Position numbers and translations under genes: made by a program. DNA of 64,000 bases from positions 930,001 through 994,000 of the forward strand of contig CP019882.1 of NCBI GenBank assembly GCA_002007745.1, given 5' to 3'. Of the stretch, positions 25,708 through 35,057 are shown piece after piece (the first letter of the stretch is position 1; the number at the start of each line of letters is the position of its first letter). This stretch comes from Mycolicibacterium litorale. Lineage in GTDB: Bacteria > Actinomycetota > Actinomycetes > Mycobacteriales > Mycobacteriaceae. The notes beneath the pieces are model-generated. The model saw nothing but the letters and a program-made list of their open reading frames with translations, made no database searches and had not been told where the DNA came from.

Positions 25708-26893
25708 CACATCCAGACTGCTTGCCGCTGAAGGCGTTACGCTCAGCGAGCATCGCGAACACTTCGGTCCGCTGCCTACCGTCGACCGAACACAGCTGAT
25801 CGCGTTGCTCGACGAGGCCGGACTGTCCGGGCGGGGCGGCGCCGGGTTTCCCACCGGGCGCAAGATCGCCGCGGTCACCGGCGCCAAGCCGGTCGTGGTC
25901 GGCAACGGTGCCGAGGGAGAACCGTTGAGCCGCAAGGACGCTGTGCTGCTCACCCGCGCCCCGCACCTGGTGCTCGACGGGCTGGACACTGCCGCGGTGG
26001 CCATCGGGGCCGACAAGGCCTACCTTTACGTGCACGCCGAAGCCGTTGCGTCGGTGCGCACGGCGGTTCAGGAGCGGCGTGCGGCCGGGCTGGATCCGTA
26101 CCGGGTCGTCGTGGTCGAGGCTCCCGATATGTTCGTCGCGGGGGAGGAGTCCGCCGCCGTCCGCCACATCGACGGCGGCCCGGCGTTGCCTCGGGATCGC
26201 ATCGTGCTGACCGCCGTGGCCGGGGTGCGCGGTCGGCCCACCCTGGTCAACAATGTCGAAACCTTGGCCCACATCGCGCTGATCGTCCGGTTCGGCGCCG
26301 ACTGGTTCCGGCAGGTGGGTGACGACAAGGACCCGGGCACCATGCTGGTCACCCTGTCCGGTGCTGTGGACGGCCAGGGTGTCCTCGAGGTGCCCACCGG
26401 AACGCTACTCACCGAATTGCTGGCTCCGCGGGCCGTGTCAGCCGTCCTCATCGGTGGATACCACGGAAGTTGGCTTCCCGCTGCAACATTGCACGGAGCG
26501 AGGTTGTCCAGGACCGGCCTGGAATCGTTGGGGGCAAGCCCGGGGGCGGGCATCGTCCACGCCCTTGGCCCCACCGACTGCGGTCTGGCCCGCACCGCTG
26601 AGATCACCGGATACCTGGCCGGCCAGAGTGCCCGCCAATGCGGTCCGTGCCGTAACGGTCTGCCGCGGCTGGCCGAACTGCTCGATGAATTGGCCTACGG
26701 CCGGGCCAACGACCCACTGGTGAAGGAGATCCGGCGGATCACCCGGCTGGTCGACGGGCGCGGATCCTGTCGGCACCCCGACGGGACGGCGCGCATGGTG
26801 CGCAGCGCGCTACGCACCTTCGCCGACGACATCGAACTGCATCACCGGGGGCGTTGCATCGCCGCCGACGTGCTGGCCGCCGAACCGAATTGA
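25700..26893 (+). CDS. NuoF-like NADH/FMN flavoprotein
   Basis: 397 residues, similar to the 51-kDa subunit of complex I (FMN and NADH site, one Fe-S cluster). FMN/NADH-binding motifs: SGRGGAGFPTGRKIAAVTG, VVVGNGAEGEPLSRKD and GVRGRPTLVNNVETLAHIAL. The Fe-S region reads ARQCGPCRNG with a later GSCRHPDG: two of the three clustered cysteines plus the distal one, with Ala at the first ligand position. I recall similar QCGPC forms in NuoF-like proteins outside complex I. It probably feeds electrons from NAD(P)H to the cytochrome encoded upstream. No other nuo genes are present. Confidence 0.85.
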   Translation: MPSTSRLLAAEGVTLSEHREHFGPLPTVDRTQLIALLDEAGLSGRGGAGFPTGRKIAAVTGAKPVVVGNGAEGEPLSRKDAVLLTRAPHLVLDGLDTAAVAIGADKAYLYVHAEAVASVRTAVQERRAAGLDPYRVVVVEAPDMFVAGEESAAVRHIDGGPALPRDRIVLTAVAGVRGRPTLVNNVETLAHIALIVRFGADWFRQVGDDKDPGTMLVTLSGAVDGQGVLEVPTGTLLTELLAPRAVSAVLIGGYHGSWLPAATLHGARLSRTGLESLGASPGAGIVHALGPTDCGLARTAEITGYLAGQSARQCGPCRNGLPRLAELLDELAYGRANDPLVKEIRRITRLVDGRGSCRHPDGTARMVRSALRTFADDIELHHRGRCIAADVLAAEPN

Positions 26894-26954
26894 CCCAGAG
26901 CGCCTGGCTGCATCCAGGGTGCAGCGCTGCCGCAAACCGATCGCCCAGGACATT

Positions 26955-26976
26955 CGCTATCTGCGTCCAGATAGCG
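26955..26976. promoter_or_regulatory. RNA hairpin upstream of the first GAF-ANTAR gene
   Basis: CGCTATCTG (26955-26963) and CAGATAGCG (26968-26976) form a perfect 9-bp stem with a four-base loop. A weaker stem (CTGCA/TGCAG) lies some 40 bases earlier. Both are between the NuoF-like stop and the GAF-ANTAR1 start. The loops do not match the usual ANTAR-bound hexaloop. Confidence 0.45.
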
Positions 26977-27020
26977 CACGCTGTAGCGATGAACTGGTCA
27001 CCACCGCACCGGGGCGCGTC

Positions 27021-27752
27021 GTGGACCGCCCGCCTTCCCGTCGGTTAGATGTGGCGATCCATGAGCAGTTAATCGCTGCCGTCGACGGCCGGCGCGGAGT
27101 TGACGCCGCCGACCGCATCTGCGCGGCCTGCCTGACGCTGCTCGCCGTCGACGCCGCGGCGATCTCGTTGGTCTTCGACGGCGCCAGCAGCGGCACCCTC
27201 GGAGCGAGTGACCCGGCGGCACGCGTCTATGACGAACTGCAGTTCACCCTGGGTGAGGGGCCGTGTCTGGATGCCGTCACCCACCGGATCCCGATGCTCG
27301 TCGTCGACCTCTCCGCAGAGCTCCGCTGGCCCGCGTACGGCCCGGCGATGCTCGCCCACGGCATTCGTGCCGTCTATGCGCTGCCGATCGTCGTCGCGGC
27401 GGAATTCGTCGGCGCACTCGACCTCTTCTGCGCCCTGCCGGGACAGCTCGCCGGAGAGGCCCTGGCCGGTGCTGGTGCGGCTGCCGAGCTGGCCGGTATC
27501 ACCGTGCTGGACCTACTCGACGCGGATTTGCACGCTGCCGCCTCCGACCCCGAGAGCAACGCCTGGGCCCAGCTCAACGCGATCAGCCGCACCGAGGTCG
27601 GCCAGGCCACCGGCATGCTGGTCGCCCAGTTGGGCGTCGAGCCCGCCGAAGCTCTGGCCCGGCTGCGTGCCTACGCCTACGCCGACGGCCGCAGCGTCAC
27701 CGAGGTCGCGCGCGACGTACTCGATCGCCGGCTCAAGTTGGAAGCCGACTGA
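27021..27752 (+). CDS. GAF-ANTAR domain RNA-binding regulator 1
   Basis: About 243 residues. GAF sensor domain roughly residues 10-160 (LTLLAVDAAAISLVFDG, FTLGEGPCLDAVTHRIPMLV, GIRAVYALPIVVAAEFVGAL). C-terminal ANTAR domain from about 185 (RTEVGQATGMLVAQLGVEPA, EALARLRAYAYADGRSVTEV) forms the three-helix RNA-binding unit used in transcription antitermination. The start is uncertain; GTG 27021 gives a compact N-terminus, and an upstream reading to 26919 is possible. Followed 45 bases later by a second protein of the same design. Confidence 0.85.
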   Translation: MDRPPSRRLDVAIHEQLIAAVDGRRGVDAADRICAACLTLLAVDAAAISLVFDGASSGTLGASDPAARVYDELQFTLGEGPCLDAVTHRIPMLVVDLSAELRWPAYGPAMLAHGIRAVYALPIVVAAEFVGALDLFCALPGQLAGEALAGAGAAAELAGITVLDLLDADLHAAASDPESNAWAQLNAISRTEVGQATGMLVAQLGVEPAEALARLRAYAYADGRSVTEVARDVLDRRLKLEAD

Positions 27753-27797
27753 CGTGCAACCCACCGGCGCACGACGATACGGCGAAAGGACGGGAAC

Positions 27798-28547
27798 GTG
27801 ACAGACATCTCCCGGGAACCGCAGGTACTGCACGCCGTGGCGTCGCTGGTCGACAGCCTGCTAGTCGACTTCGATGTCGTCGACCTGCTTACCGATCTGA
27901 TCCAACACAGCGCCGAGCTGCTCGACATCGCCGCCGCAGCAGTGCTGCTCGCCGATCCGCTGCGACGACTGCGCCTGCTGGCGGCCACCACCGAGCAGGC
28001 CGCCGAACTCGAGCTCTTCCAATTGCAGGCCGACCAGGGGCCCTGTGTCGATTGCTTCGCCACTGGGCAACCGGTCTCGATTCCCGACCTGCGAGCGGCG
28101 GCAGACCGTTGGCCGCGCTTCGTACCCGCCGCGCTCGCCGGTGGGTTCGCCTCGGTGCATGCCGTTCCGATGCGTGCCGCGGGCAGCCCGCTGGGTGCGC
28201 TCGGTTTCTTCGGCACCCGGCCCGGGCCGTTATCGCACGCCGATCTGCTGGTCGGGCAGACGCTGGCGCACATCGCGTCCGTCGCGCTGGTGCAGGAGCA
28301 TGCGCCCACCCCGTCGGCCGTCCTGCCGCGGCTACGGTCAGCGCTGCATAGCCGGGTCACCGTCGAGCAGGCCACCGGCTATCTGCGGGAAAGTCTGGGT
28401 GTGTCGGTCGAAGAGGGCTTCGGCCTGTTGCGAACCTATGCGCGGGTCCGCGGCCAGCACCTCACCGATGTAGCCCGCCGGCTGATGACCGAGCCGCAGT
28501 CGCGCTCCCAGCTCATCGCTGAGATCTCCGCACTGGCTCAGCGGTGA
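27798..28547 (+). CDS. GAF-ANTAR domain RNA-binding regulator 2
   Basis: 249 residues from GTG 27798. GAF domain residues 25-165 (LDIAAAAVLLADPLRRLRLL, LQADQGPCVDCFATGQPVSI, GFASVHAVPMRAAGSPLGAL). ANTAR domain residues 180-240 (SRVTVEQATGYLRESLGVSV, EEGFGLLRTYARVRGQHLTD). The GPCxDC cysteines may sense redox or ligand. In tandem with regulator 1 and converging on regulator 3 with a 10-base overlap of 3' ends. Confidence 0.9.
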   Translation: MTDISREPQVLHAVASLVDSLLVDFDVVDLLTDLIQHSAELLDIAAAAVLLADPLRRLRLLAATTEQAAELELFQLQADQGPCVDCFATGQPVSIPDLRAAADRWPRFVPAALAGGFASVHAVPMRAAGSPLGALGFFGTRPGPLSHADLLVGQTLAHIASVALVQEHAPTPSAVLPRLRSALHSRVTVEQATGYLRESLGVSVEEGFGLLRTYARVRGQHLTDVARRLMTEPQSRSQLIAEISALAQR

Positions 28548-29338
28548 GTGCGCCGGGCGCGAGCGCGGCGCGCCGCCTCCTCGACCAGCTGCTCGGCAAC
28601 GAGGTGGAGCTTGACGTTTTCGTGCTGGCTCAGTTCGCAGAGCCGCTGAAAGGCCTCCTCGGCGGTCCCGCCCGATCGGCTGCGGATGATGCCGATCGCC
28701 TGGTCGATGACGGCGCGGCTGCTGAGCGCGCGGTGTAGCCGGGCCGTGCGCTCCTGGGCCGCCGTCAGCAACTGCGCGTTGTACACCGACACCGCGGCCG
28801 ATCCGGCGAACTGGGCACCCAGTCGCACGGCGTGCTCACCGAACGCATCCCGGTCGCGGGCATAGGCATTGATGGCACCGATCACCCGGTCGTCCACAAT
28901 CAGCGGCAGCGACAACGCCGAGTGCACCCCCATCCTGGCCACCCGCCCACCGAAGCGCGGCCAACGGCCGTCGCTCCCGAGCGATCCGCTGACCACCGGG
29001 CGGCAGGTATCCATGCAAGTCAGGCAGGGGCCTTCGTTGAGTTCGCGGTACTGAACCGCATCGATCTGGTCGACCAGGGCGGCGGTGGCGGCCCACGTCC
29101 GCACTGCCGAGCCGGTGTCGATCAGGGCCAGGCCGGCCATGTCGACCCCGGGCAACGCCTGCACCGCAAATTCGGCCACATCGTGCAACAGAGCCACGAT
29201 TGGCTTGGCGCCGGCCACAATCCCGGCGACTCGACGCAGCCCGGCGGACAGGTCAAGTTCGTCCGCGCCCCGCTGGGCGGCGGACAGATCTCCCGGCTCT
29301 GGCGGTGTGCGGCCAGGCTGCGCGTCGTAATCGGACAT
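28538..29338 (-). CDS. GAF-ANTAR domain RNA-binding regulator 3
   Basis: 266 residues. GAF domain residues 35-200 (ALPGVDMAGLALIDTGSAV, YRELNEGPCLTCMDTCRPVV, GVHSALSLPLIVDDRVIGAI). ANTAR domain residues 205-262 (SSRAVIDQAIGIIRSRSGGT, AEEAFQRLCELSQHENVKLH). It lies 36 bases downstream of the fatty acyl-AMP ligase on the same strand, so the two are probably co-transcribed. It carries the same GPCxxC motif as regulator 2. Confidence 0.9.
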   Translation of the reverse strand: MSDYDAQPGRTPPEPGDLSAAQRGADELDLSAGLRRVAGIVAGAKPIVALLHDVAEFAVQALPGVDMAGLALIDTGSAVRTWAATAALVDQIDAVQYRELNEGPCLTCMDTCRPVVSGSLGSDGRWPRFGGRVARMGVHSALSLPLIVDDRVIGAINAYARDRDAFGEHAVRLGAQFAGSAAVSVYNAQLLTAAQERTARLHRALSSRAVIDQAIGIIRSRSGGTAEEAFQRLCELSQHENVKLHLVAEQLVEEAARRARARRTHR

Positions 29339-29374
29339 CCGCAGGGGAATCTACCCCCGGGTGAACGGGGTGAG

Positions 29375-31009
29375 TCAGCTGACGAGCGCCAGCGCGTGTG
29401 CCCGGCGCAGTTTCCCCGACGGCGTCTTGGGGATCATTCCCGGCTCCAGCACGACGACGTTGCGGGGCCGCATGTCGACCTCGGCAACGACCTCGTGTGT
29501 CACCTGACGTTCGATGCGACGCACCTCGGCGTGGTCCTGCCAGGCTGCCGACTCCACCGCGACAGCGAACGTCTCGCGCGAATGTCCGGCCTCGATGCGC
29601 ACCGCGACCACGCAGCCCGGCCGGACGCCCGGCACGCGGGCGGCAGCACGCTCGATATCGGTGGGGTAGATGTTGCGACCGGCCATGATGATGACGTCCT
29701 TGACCCGGCCGCATACCACCACGTCGCCGGCCTCGGTGAGGTAACCCAGGTCGCCGGTGTCATACCAGCCCTGGTCATCTTGAGCTGCAACGAATCCCGC
29801 TTCGGTGGTATATCCCGTCGTCACGGGTTCGCCCCGCACCTGGATGACGCCGACACCGCGAGCCGGCAACAGTGCGCAGTCCTCGTCGACGATGCGCGCC
29901 TCTATGCCGTCGAGCACATTGCCCAGTGTTGCCAGGCGGCGCGTCTTGCCCTTGGTGGTCGGCACAGCGCGGTGCAGCACCGCGAGCAGATCGGCATCGA
30001 CCTCGTCGACGGTGAGCCCGTTACCGCACTTGGTGAAGGACACCGCAACCGTCGTCTCAGCCATGCCGTACGCGGGGACGATGGCCTCCGGTCGCAGGCC
30101 GAATGGTCTGCCGGCGGTTAGGAGAGCCTCGACGTCGGCCGGCTCCACCTGCTCGGCTCCCGATAACGCCCATCGCAGTGTGGACAGGTCGAACTGACCC
30201 GGACTGGCCTGCCCGCGAAGGCGTTTGGCGAACAGGGTGTAGGCGAAATTCGGGGCGGCAGTCATGGTGCCGCGATACTTGTCGATGAGCCTGGCCCACA
30301 ACAGTGTGTCGCGCATGAAGTCCATCGGGGTGGCCTTGATCAGCTCGACACCGAAATACATTGGTACAGTGAGGAATCCGGTCATCCCCATATCGTGGAA
30401 GAGCGGCAGCCAGCACACGATCACGTCCTGATCGGGATCGACCTCCGCGCCGGTGAACATCGCCTCGGCGTTTGACACGATGTTGCGGTGGGTGATCTGG
30501 ACAGCCTTGGGTGATCCCGTTGATCCAGAAGTCAATTGCAGCAGCGCCACATCGTCCTCGGCGGTGCGCACCGGATCGGCAGACCGGCCCTCGAAGAGGC
30601 GGTCGATGGTCAGCACTTGCATACCCAGCTCGCTCAGCAGTGGTGCGGCGGGCAGGAACGGGTCGGATACCACGACGGATTTCGCGTCGATCATCTTGAC
30701 GACGGAGGTTGTCTCGGCCGCCCAGCGCTGCAGATCGGTGCGCGGAGTCGGTTGGTGCAGCATGGTCAGGCTCGCGCCCCGCATCCAGATGGCCTGTGCC
30801 GTCGGGGCGATTTCGACCGGGGCGCCGGCCAAGACGGCAACGACATCGCCAGGTCCGACCCCCGCGGCGGCCAGGCCGCCGGCAATCCGCCGGGCCCGTT
30901 CGTGGACTTCGCACCAGGTGTGGCGAGTCGGGTTGGCGGGCTCGCCGGTGACCATCCCTTTCCGACTCGTCATCGCGCTGGCGTACATCGTGTCGGTAAA
31001 TCTGCTCAC
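29375..31009 (-). CDS. Fatty acyl-AMP ligase (FadD-type adenylate-forming enzyme)
   Basis: 544 residues. Activates fatty acids as acyl-adenylates with ATP, for loading onto a carrier protein or CoA. Adenylation motifs in order: [18 protein letters not shown] (P-loop), [36 protein letters not shown] and, near the end, [12 protein letters not shown] with the catalytic lysine. The FHDMGM segment and overall length fit the FAAL group rather than a classical acyl-CoA ligase. GTG 31009 has AAAGGG upstream. No polyketide synthase is adjacent; the downstream partner is GAF-ANTAR regulator 3. Confidence 0.88.
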   Translation of the reverse strand: MSRFTDTMYASAMTSRKGMVTGEPANPTRHTWCEVHERARRIAGGLAAAGVGPGDVVAVLAGAPVEIAPTAQAIWMRGASLTMLHQPTPRTDLQRWAAETTSVVKMIDAKSVVVSDPFLPAAPLLSELGMQVLTIDRLFEGRSADPVRTAEDDVALLQLTSGSTGSPKAVQITHRNIVSNAEAMFTGAEVDPDQDVIVCWLPLFHDMGMTGFLTVPMYFGVELIKATPMDFMRDTLLWARLIDKYRGTMTAAPNFAYTLFAKRLRGQASPGQFDLSTLRWALSGAEQVEPADVEALLTAGRPFGLRPEAIVPAYGMAETTVAVSFTKCGNGLTVDEVDADLLAVLHRAVPTTKGKTRRLATLGNVLDGIEARIVDEDCALLPARGVGVIQVRGEPVTTGYTTEAGFVAAQDDQGWYDTGDLGYLTEAGDVVVCGRVKDVIIMAGRNIYPTDIERAAARVPGVRPGCVVAVRIEAGHSRETFAVAVESAAWQDHAEVRRIERQVTHEVVAEVDMRPRNVVVLEPGMIPKTPSGKLRRAHALALVS

Positions 31010-31373
31010 TCGTTGCCCTTTGGCTGAGCCGCGAACCCACGTTGCGCGGCGACGGACGGTTCGGCGGGACATGGCGTCGATGAGCGTTCACCGCGCACTC
31101 GGTGCAAGTGGCAAGATGCGACTGCGCCAGCGGGGAGTGAACTTTCGGCCAATCGGGCTCCCGAGCCGATAGCGACGGAGATCGCCTAAGCTGTTGGCAT
31201 CCGTAGGGCGCCTAGCCCTCTCGGCGGGGATATCACATCGCCGCCGTCACGTAGCCGTGGCTGGGAAGCCAACCGAGTCTGACGGTACCGTGTGGATCGG
31301 CTCAACGGAAGCCCATAGCCGGCCGGCGCGGCGTAGGCGCTCATTGATGTGGGATAGCGGCCCGATTGTGCCG
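31010..31373. other. Intergenic region between cspA and the fatty acyl-AMP ligase gene
   Basis: 364 bases with no supportable gene. The right half serves as the cspA 3' side: TAGCGGC (31355-31361) and GCCGCTA (31370-31376) form a short stem across the cspA stop codon. The left part should hold the promoter of the ligase gene. No other structure was identified. Confidence 0.5.
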
Positions 31374-31577
31374 CTATGTGGGCCGCACATCGGCCGCCTG
31401 AGGTCCCTTCGGGCCTCGGGTGACCTCATACTGCACCCGCTGATTCTCCGCCAGCGACTTGAATCCGCCGCCGGTAATCGCACTGAAGTGGACGAAGACG
31501 TCGTCCGTGCCGTCATCGGGAGCGATGAAACCAAAACCCTTGTCGTTGTTGAACCATTTCACAGTGCCCTGCGCCAT
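31374..31577 (-). CDS. Cold-shock protein CspA family (copy 1)
   Basis: 67 residues, single cold-shock domain that binds single-stranded RNA/DNA. RNP1 is KGFGFI and RNP2 is VFVHF, with the family start [18 protein letters not shown]. Normal length for mycobacterial CspA. ATG 31575-31577. A second, more canonical copy lies at 36734-36937. A small basic gene lies 122 bases upstream on the same strand. Confidence 0.95.
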   Translation of the reverse strand: MAQGTVKWFNNDKGFGFIAPDDGTDDVFVHFSAITGGGFKSLAENQRVQYEVTRGPKGPQAADVRPT

Positions 31578-31699
31578 TGGCCTATTTCTCTCGTCGTGCG
31601 GATGGATGAAGGGGCAGCCCGCTCGAGGGGCCGGCCGCCCGGCACCAAAGGTTGCGGTCCGAATGAGGCTCGCGGTGAAACCGTGTGCCGCAAAATAGA

Positions 31700-31807
31700 T
31701 TAACGCCGCTTGGCGTGCGGGAAGGCCTCGGTTTGGGGTGCGTCCGCCTGAGTCGCGCGCTTGTCGGCCCGCTTCTCCTTGAGGGACTTGCTGGACTTCT
31801 TCGTCAT
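31700..31807 (-). CDS. Very small basic protein (35 aa) upstream of cspA
   Basis: 35 residues beginning [20 protein letters not shown] and ending PHAKRR; about a third of the residues are Lys/Arg. I recall very similar short SLKEKRA-type proteins in other mycobacteria, so it is probably real although no good ribosome site precedes ATG 31805-31807. The composition suggests RNA or ribosome binding. Same strand as cspA copy 1, 122 bases upstream. Confidence 0.6.
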   Translation of the reverse strand: MTKKSSKSLKEKRADKRATQADAPQTEAFPHAKRR

Positions 31808-32347
31808 CGACTGACGGGGGACTTGTCTGACATGAGGCCTTCCATTGGGGGCCTGTCGGTGGTCCCGGTGCCAGTGACTGTACGCCCGATTCGATCCGGC
31901 GGTTGGACAACTGAAGTACCGTAGGGGAGTCGGAGCGGTGCGCCCGCCCATGGGCGCGAGAATGCGCTTCGACCCGACAAGGGTGTGCGGTGGCAGGGAT
32001 GGCGAATATTCTGCAGGGCAAAGGCTCGCCGGCGCTCCCCGCGAGATTTCATCCTGCTTCGTGAGGGCTGCTGCATCACAACGGCTTTGGAGCGACATCT
32101 GGCGCGCGGCGGATCGCTGGGCGGCCACAGGCTGTTGCCGCGGTTCGGGCCGCGCGTGGGCCGATAGTGACCCTGTCCGACCGTACCCAATGCGCTGGTG
32201 TAGCGTCGAGGATGGTCCAATCGCATTAGCGGTGCGTGATAGATCCAAGAATTCGATTCTGCTCACGCGAGGCCTGCGAATGGATGTCTTTGTCCGGTTT
32301 CTCCGAACCACATTGTGGCGCCCGGTGCTTCACGAGGTGGACCCGTC
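31808..32347. other. 540-bp intergenic region between the small basic gene and DUF5994-1
   Basis: No recognisable protein or RNA gene. A 23-codon reading frame (MDVFVRFLRTTLWRPVLHEV...) at 32280-32351 ends in TGA overlapping the DUF5994-1 ATG and could be a coupled leader peptide. Otherwise it should hold divergent promoters. A cis-regulatory RNA is possible but not shown. Confidence 0.4.
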
Positions 32348-32854
32348 ATGACCGACACGCGAGGATCGCGCCGAACCGCCAGCCCCGTCCGGGTAACCCT
32401 GAACGTGGAGCTCGGCAGTGAGATCGACGGCGCGTGGTGGCCACACACGGCGTCGCTGGCGCGTGAACTGCCTGAACTCGTCGCGACACTGCACCCTGTA
32501 CTCGGTGAGATCGTCGACTTGAAACTCAATTGGACACTGGCGACCCGGCCACCTGCGCTCACACCGCTGTCCGCCGGGCCGATGTCGATGTTGGGCTGGA
32601 ACGACCGACGCGTGCGCCTGGTTCTTGTCACTGGCCGCAAGGGATCTGCGAAGCTTCTTGTGGTGCCCTCCACCGCGAAATCGGCTCTGGCGCATGCTGT
32701 GTCGCGGTTGTCGGCCTCACTACCCGTTGCAGCTGTCGATCATGACGGTGTGGTGCTCGAGACGGCCAACTGCCTACTGGCAGCCGCTAGAGCGGAGAGT
32801 TCGCGGTGGAATTCGAGATGTCTTGCCGACGGCACGGAGACGTCGGCGCACTGA
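32348..32854 (+). CDS. DUF5994 family protein 1
   Basis: 168 residues. The family core is readable: RRTASPVRVTLNVELGSEID, GAWWPHTASLARELPELVAT, LHPVLGEIVDLKLNW and a second part MLGWNDRRVRLVLVTGRKGS. Cytoplasmic, no membrane segment. DUF5994 is an actinobacterial family of unknown function. Two more members lie at 34350 and 36164, all within 4.5 kb and between two cspA genes. The product at 36164 is clearly the closest relative (TASPVRLTLNTVLG, DGAWWPRSGALAAELPELID). Confidence 0.85.
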   Translation: MTDTRGSRRTASPVRVTLNVELGSEIDGAWWPHTASLARELPELVATLHPVLGEIVDLKLNWTLATRPPALTPLSAGPMSMLGWNDRRVRLVLVTGRKGSAKLLVVPSTAKSALAHAVSRLSASLPVAAVDHDGVVLETANCLLAAARAESSRWNSRCLADGTETSAH

Positions 32855-32893
32855 CGACAACGCCAGAGTTTTCGCCGTCTGGCCCGGACATGG

Positions 32894-34240
32894 TCAGCTC
32901 GCCACTGGCCCCAGGGCTTGCTGCGGAAGGGCGGTTAGCCGTGGCGCGTCAGCGATATCCATCGGACGCCCGGCCGTCTCGGTGAGCATCAGCACGCTGA
33001 CCAGCGTGAGCACAATGAATCCCGCCATCATTGCGGTGATCGACCAGCTGCCGTAGGACGACAACAGCATCGGGGAAAGCACCGGTGGCAGTGCGCCGCC
33101 CAGGATGCCGCCGACGTTGTAGGACAGACCTGCACCGGTATAGCGGTAGCGGGTGGCGAAGATCTCCGGGATGAAAGCCGCCAACGGGCCCATCATGACG
33201 CCGATGACGGCGTAGGTGCCGATGATGGCCACCGCGTAGCGCACCGGGTCGCCGGACTGGATCAGCGGAAACACCAGCAGTGTCCACGGCAGCGCCAGGA
33301 CCGCTCCGAGGGTCAGCACGCGGCGCCGTCCATAGGTGTCGCTGAGGGTGGCCGCGGCAGCGACGGTCGCGATCGACGTCAGGCCGCCGACCACTCCGAC
33401 GAACAAGATCAGGTCTTCGTTGAAGTGCAGGTGGGTGGCGGCATAGTTCGGGAAGTAGGTGCCGGCCTGGAACGCGAGCATGAACATCCCGACCACCGCG
33501 CCGGCCGCCAGCACGACTTCGCGGCCCTGGTGGCGCATCGCCTCGGCTATCGGCACACCGGCGTGGTCCTGACCGGCGGACTCGGCGAACACCGGGCTCT
33601 CCTCGACGTGTAACCGCACGTAGAGCGCCACCGCGAGCAGCACCGCACTGAGCAGGAACGGGATCCGCCAGCCCCACTGCAGGAACGCCGAACTCGATTG
33701 CCCGAAGGCGCCGTGCACCCCGAGGAACACCACGTTGCCCAACACCAATGCGGTGCCCAAACCCAGCTGGGTGAACATGCAGTAGTAGCCGCGCCTGCTG
33801 TGCGGGGCCTGCTCGGCACTCATCAGCGCGGCACCCGCCCACTCACCGCCGACGGCGAACCCTTGCAGCAGCCGCATCGTGATGAGCAACAGCGGCGCAG
33901 CGATGCCGATGGTGTCGGTACTCGGGATCAGGCCGACGCCGATGCTCGAGGTACCCATGACCACCAAGGTGACCACGAGCGCGTTCTTGCGTCCGATGCG
34001 GTCACCGAAGTGGCCGAAGACGGCCGCGCCGACCGGTCGAGCGAGGAAGGCGGCTGCGAAGGTCCCGAGTGAGGCGATGGTGGCCATCAACGGGCCGAGG
34101 CGGGGAAAGAACACGACGGGAAACACCAGAGCGGCGGCGGTTCCATAGATGAAGAAATCATAGAACTCGATCGCCGAGCCGACGTAGCTCGCGAGCGCGA
34201 CCCGGCGCATCGTGGTGCGGGATCCCTGCGGTGCTTTCAT
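32894..34240 (-). CDS. MFS transporter, metabolite:H+ symporter (MHS) type
   Basis: 448 residues with about 12 membrane helices. MHS-family signatures: ASYVGSAIEFYDFFIYGTAA, ARPVGAAVFGHFGDRIGRKN and LLQGFAVGGEWAGAALMSAE. This group carries small organic acids or compatible solutes such as citrate, shikimate or proline with protons. ATG 34240 (MKAPQGSRTT) is chosen over an in-frame start ten codons earlier. It stands alone between two DUF5994 genes. The substrate is not predictable from sequence. Confidence 0.9.
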   Translation of the reverse strand: MKAPQGSRTTMRRVALASYVGSAIEFYDFFIYGTAAALVFPVVFFPRLGPLMATIASLGTFAAAFLARPVGAAVFGHFGDRIGRKNALVVTLVVMGTSSIGVGLIPSTDTIGIAAPLLLITMRLLQGFAVGGEWAGAALMSAEQAPHSRRGYYCMFTQLGLGTALVLGNVVFLGVHGAFGQSSSAFLQWGWRIPFLLSAVLLAVALYVRLHVEESPVFAESAGQDHAGVPIAEAMRHQGREVVLAAGAVVGMFMLAFQAGTYFPNYAATHLHFNEDLILFVGVVGGLTSIATVAAAATLSDTYGRRRVLTLGAVLALPWTLLVFPLIQSGDPVRYAVAIIGTYAVIGVMMGPLAAFIPEIFATRYRYTGAGLSYNVGGILGGALPPVLSPMLLSSYGSWSITAMMAGFIVLTLVSVLMLTETAGRPMDIADAPRLTALPQQALGPVAS

Positions 34241-34349
34241 GCCGCAATCGTCGCCGGTGACGTCCGTCACGGGTATCCACTGTGCGGCGGAACCTATCGG
34301 TGGATCATGCTGTCCCCCGGCCGGGGGACAGCATGCGCGGCGTCAGCGC

Positions 34350-34799
34350 TCACACGTCGGTGGCCAGAAGTTCCTCGACGGTGGATGCGTCCCCGGGTGC
34401 AGCGGCGGCCATCATCATCGCGTGTGCACGCTCGGGATCAGTCGTGGCAGGTACCACCAGCAGAACGATCTTCTTTCCGCCGAGCCCCTGGATTTCGATG
34501 GTGTTGTCGGGCTGGCGGTGGTATCCACCGAAACGGACGAACTTGCCGTCGATCGGAACCTTGCTCTTGATCTTGACCCACTCGGTGAGCTTGTACAGCA
34601 CGTAGCTGATGGGTCCGAGGCGGACCGACAAGACGGCCAACACGTCGGGGATCTCCGCCTCCAGATCTTCGCTGCGGGGCCACCATGCTCCGTCCACACG
34701 GCCGGAGAGAGGACCAAGTGGCTTGAGGCGGAGGCGCGGAGTGTGTTGTGGCGGGGATTGTTTCCAGCCGACGGTTGCCCGGGAAATCGGTCGCGTCAT
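34350..34799 (-). CDS. DUF5994 family protein 2 (divergent member)
   Basis: 149 residues. Shares PRLRLKPLGPLSGRVDGAWW, PRSEDLEAEIPDVLAVLSVR and a second half VPIDGKFVRFGGYHRQPDNT and KKIVLLVVPATTDPERAHAM with DUF5994. It differs from the two plus-strand copies by having a basic/aromatic GGYHRQ segment. Start ATG 34799. Its orientation is opposite to the other two. Unknown function. Confidence 0.82.
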   Translation of the reverse strand: MTRPISRATVGWKQSPPQHTPRLRLKPLGPLSGRVDGAWWPRSEDLEAEIPDVLAVLSVRLGPISYVLYKLTEWVKIKSKVPIDGKFVRFGGYHRQPDNTIEIQGLGGKKIVLLVVPATTDPERAHAMMMAAAAPGDASTVEELLATDV

Positions 34800-35057
34800 A
34801 GGACGCTCCTTGTCTTCGGCCGCAGACCGGCCAAGATCGTCGACGACGACGCTGCCTGTGATGACCGCGTGCGAAATACCGCCGACCTGCTCAGTCTACG
34901 CGTATTCGGGAGGTGCTTCTGGTCGCTGCCGACCTATCTGAAAGTGATTGACTGGCAACGAAAATGAACGCCCGATATTCACGTTCTCGGTGGAGCTGCG
35001 AAATCTGGCTCGGCGCGACCTCAGCATGCGGGTCTGTGACGATGCATCATTGGCGGC

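Noticed and set aside
26890..26980. Canonical ANTAR dual-hexaloop RNA motif
   Set aside because: Loops are of four and about seven bases and lack the expected A1/G4 pattern, so only a generic hairpin is claimed.
31374..32021. 215-residue ORF ending in CspA copy 1
   Set aside because: The cold-shock domain starts at ATG 31577; upstream codons overlap the small basic gene and lack family match.
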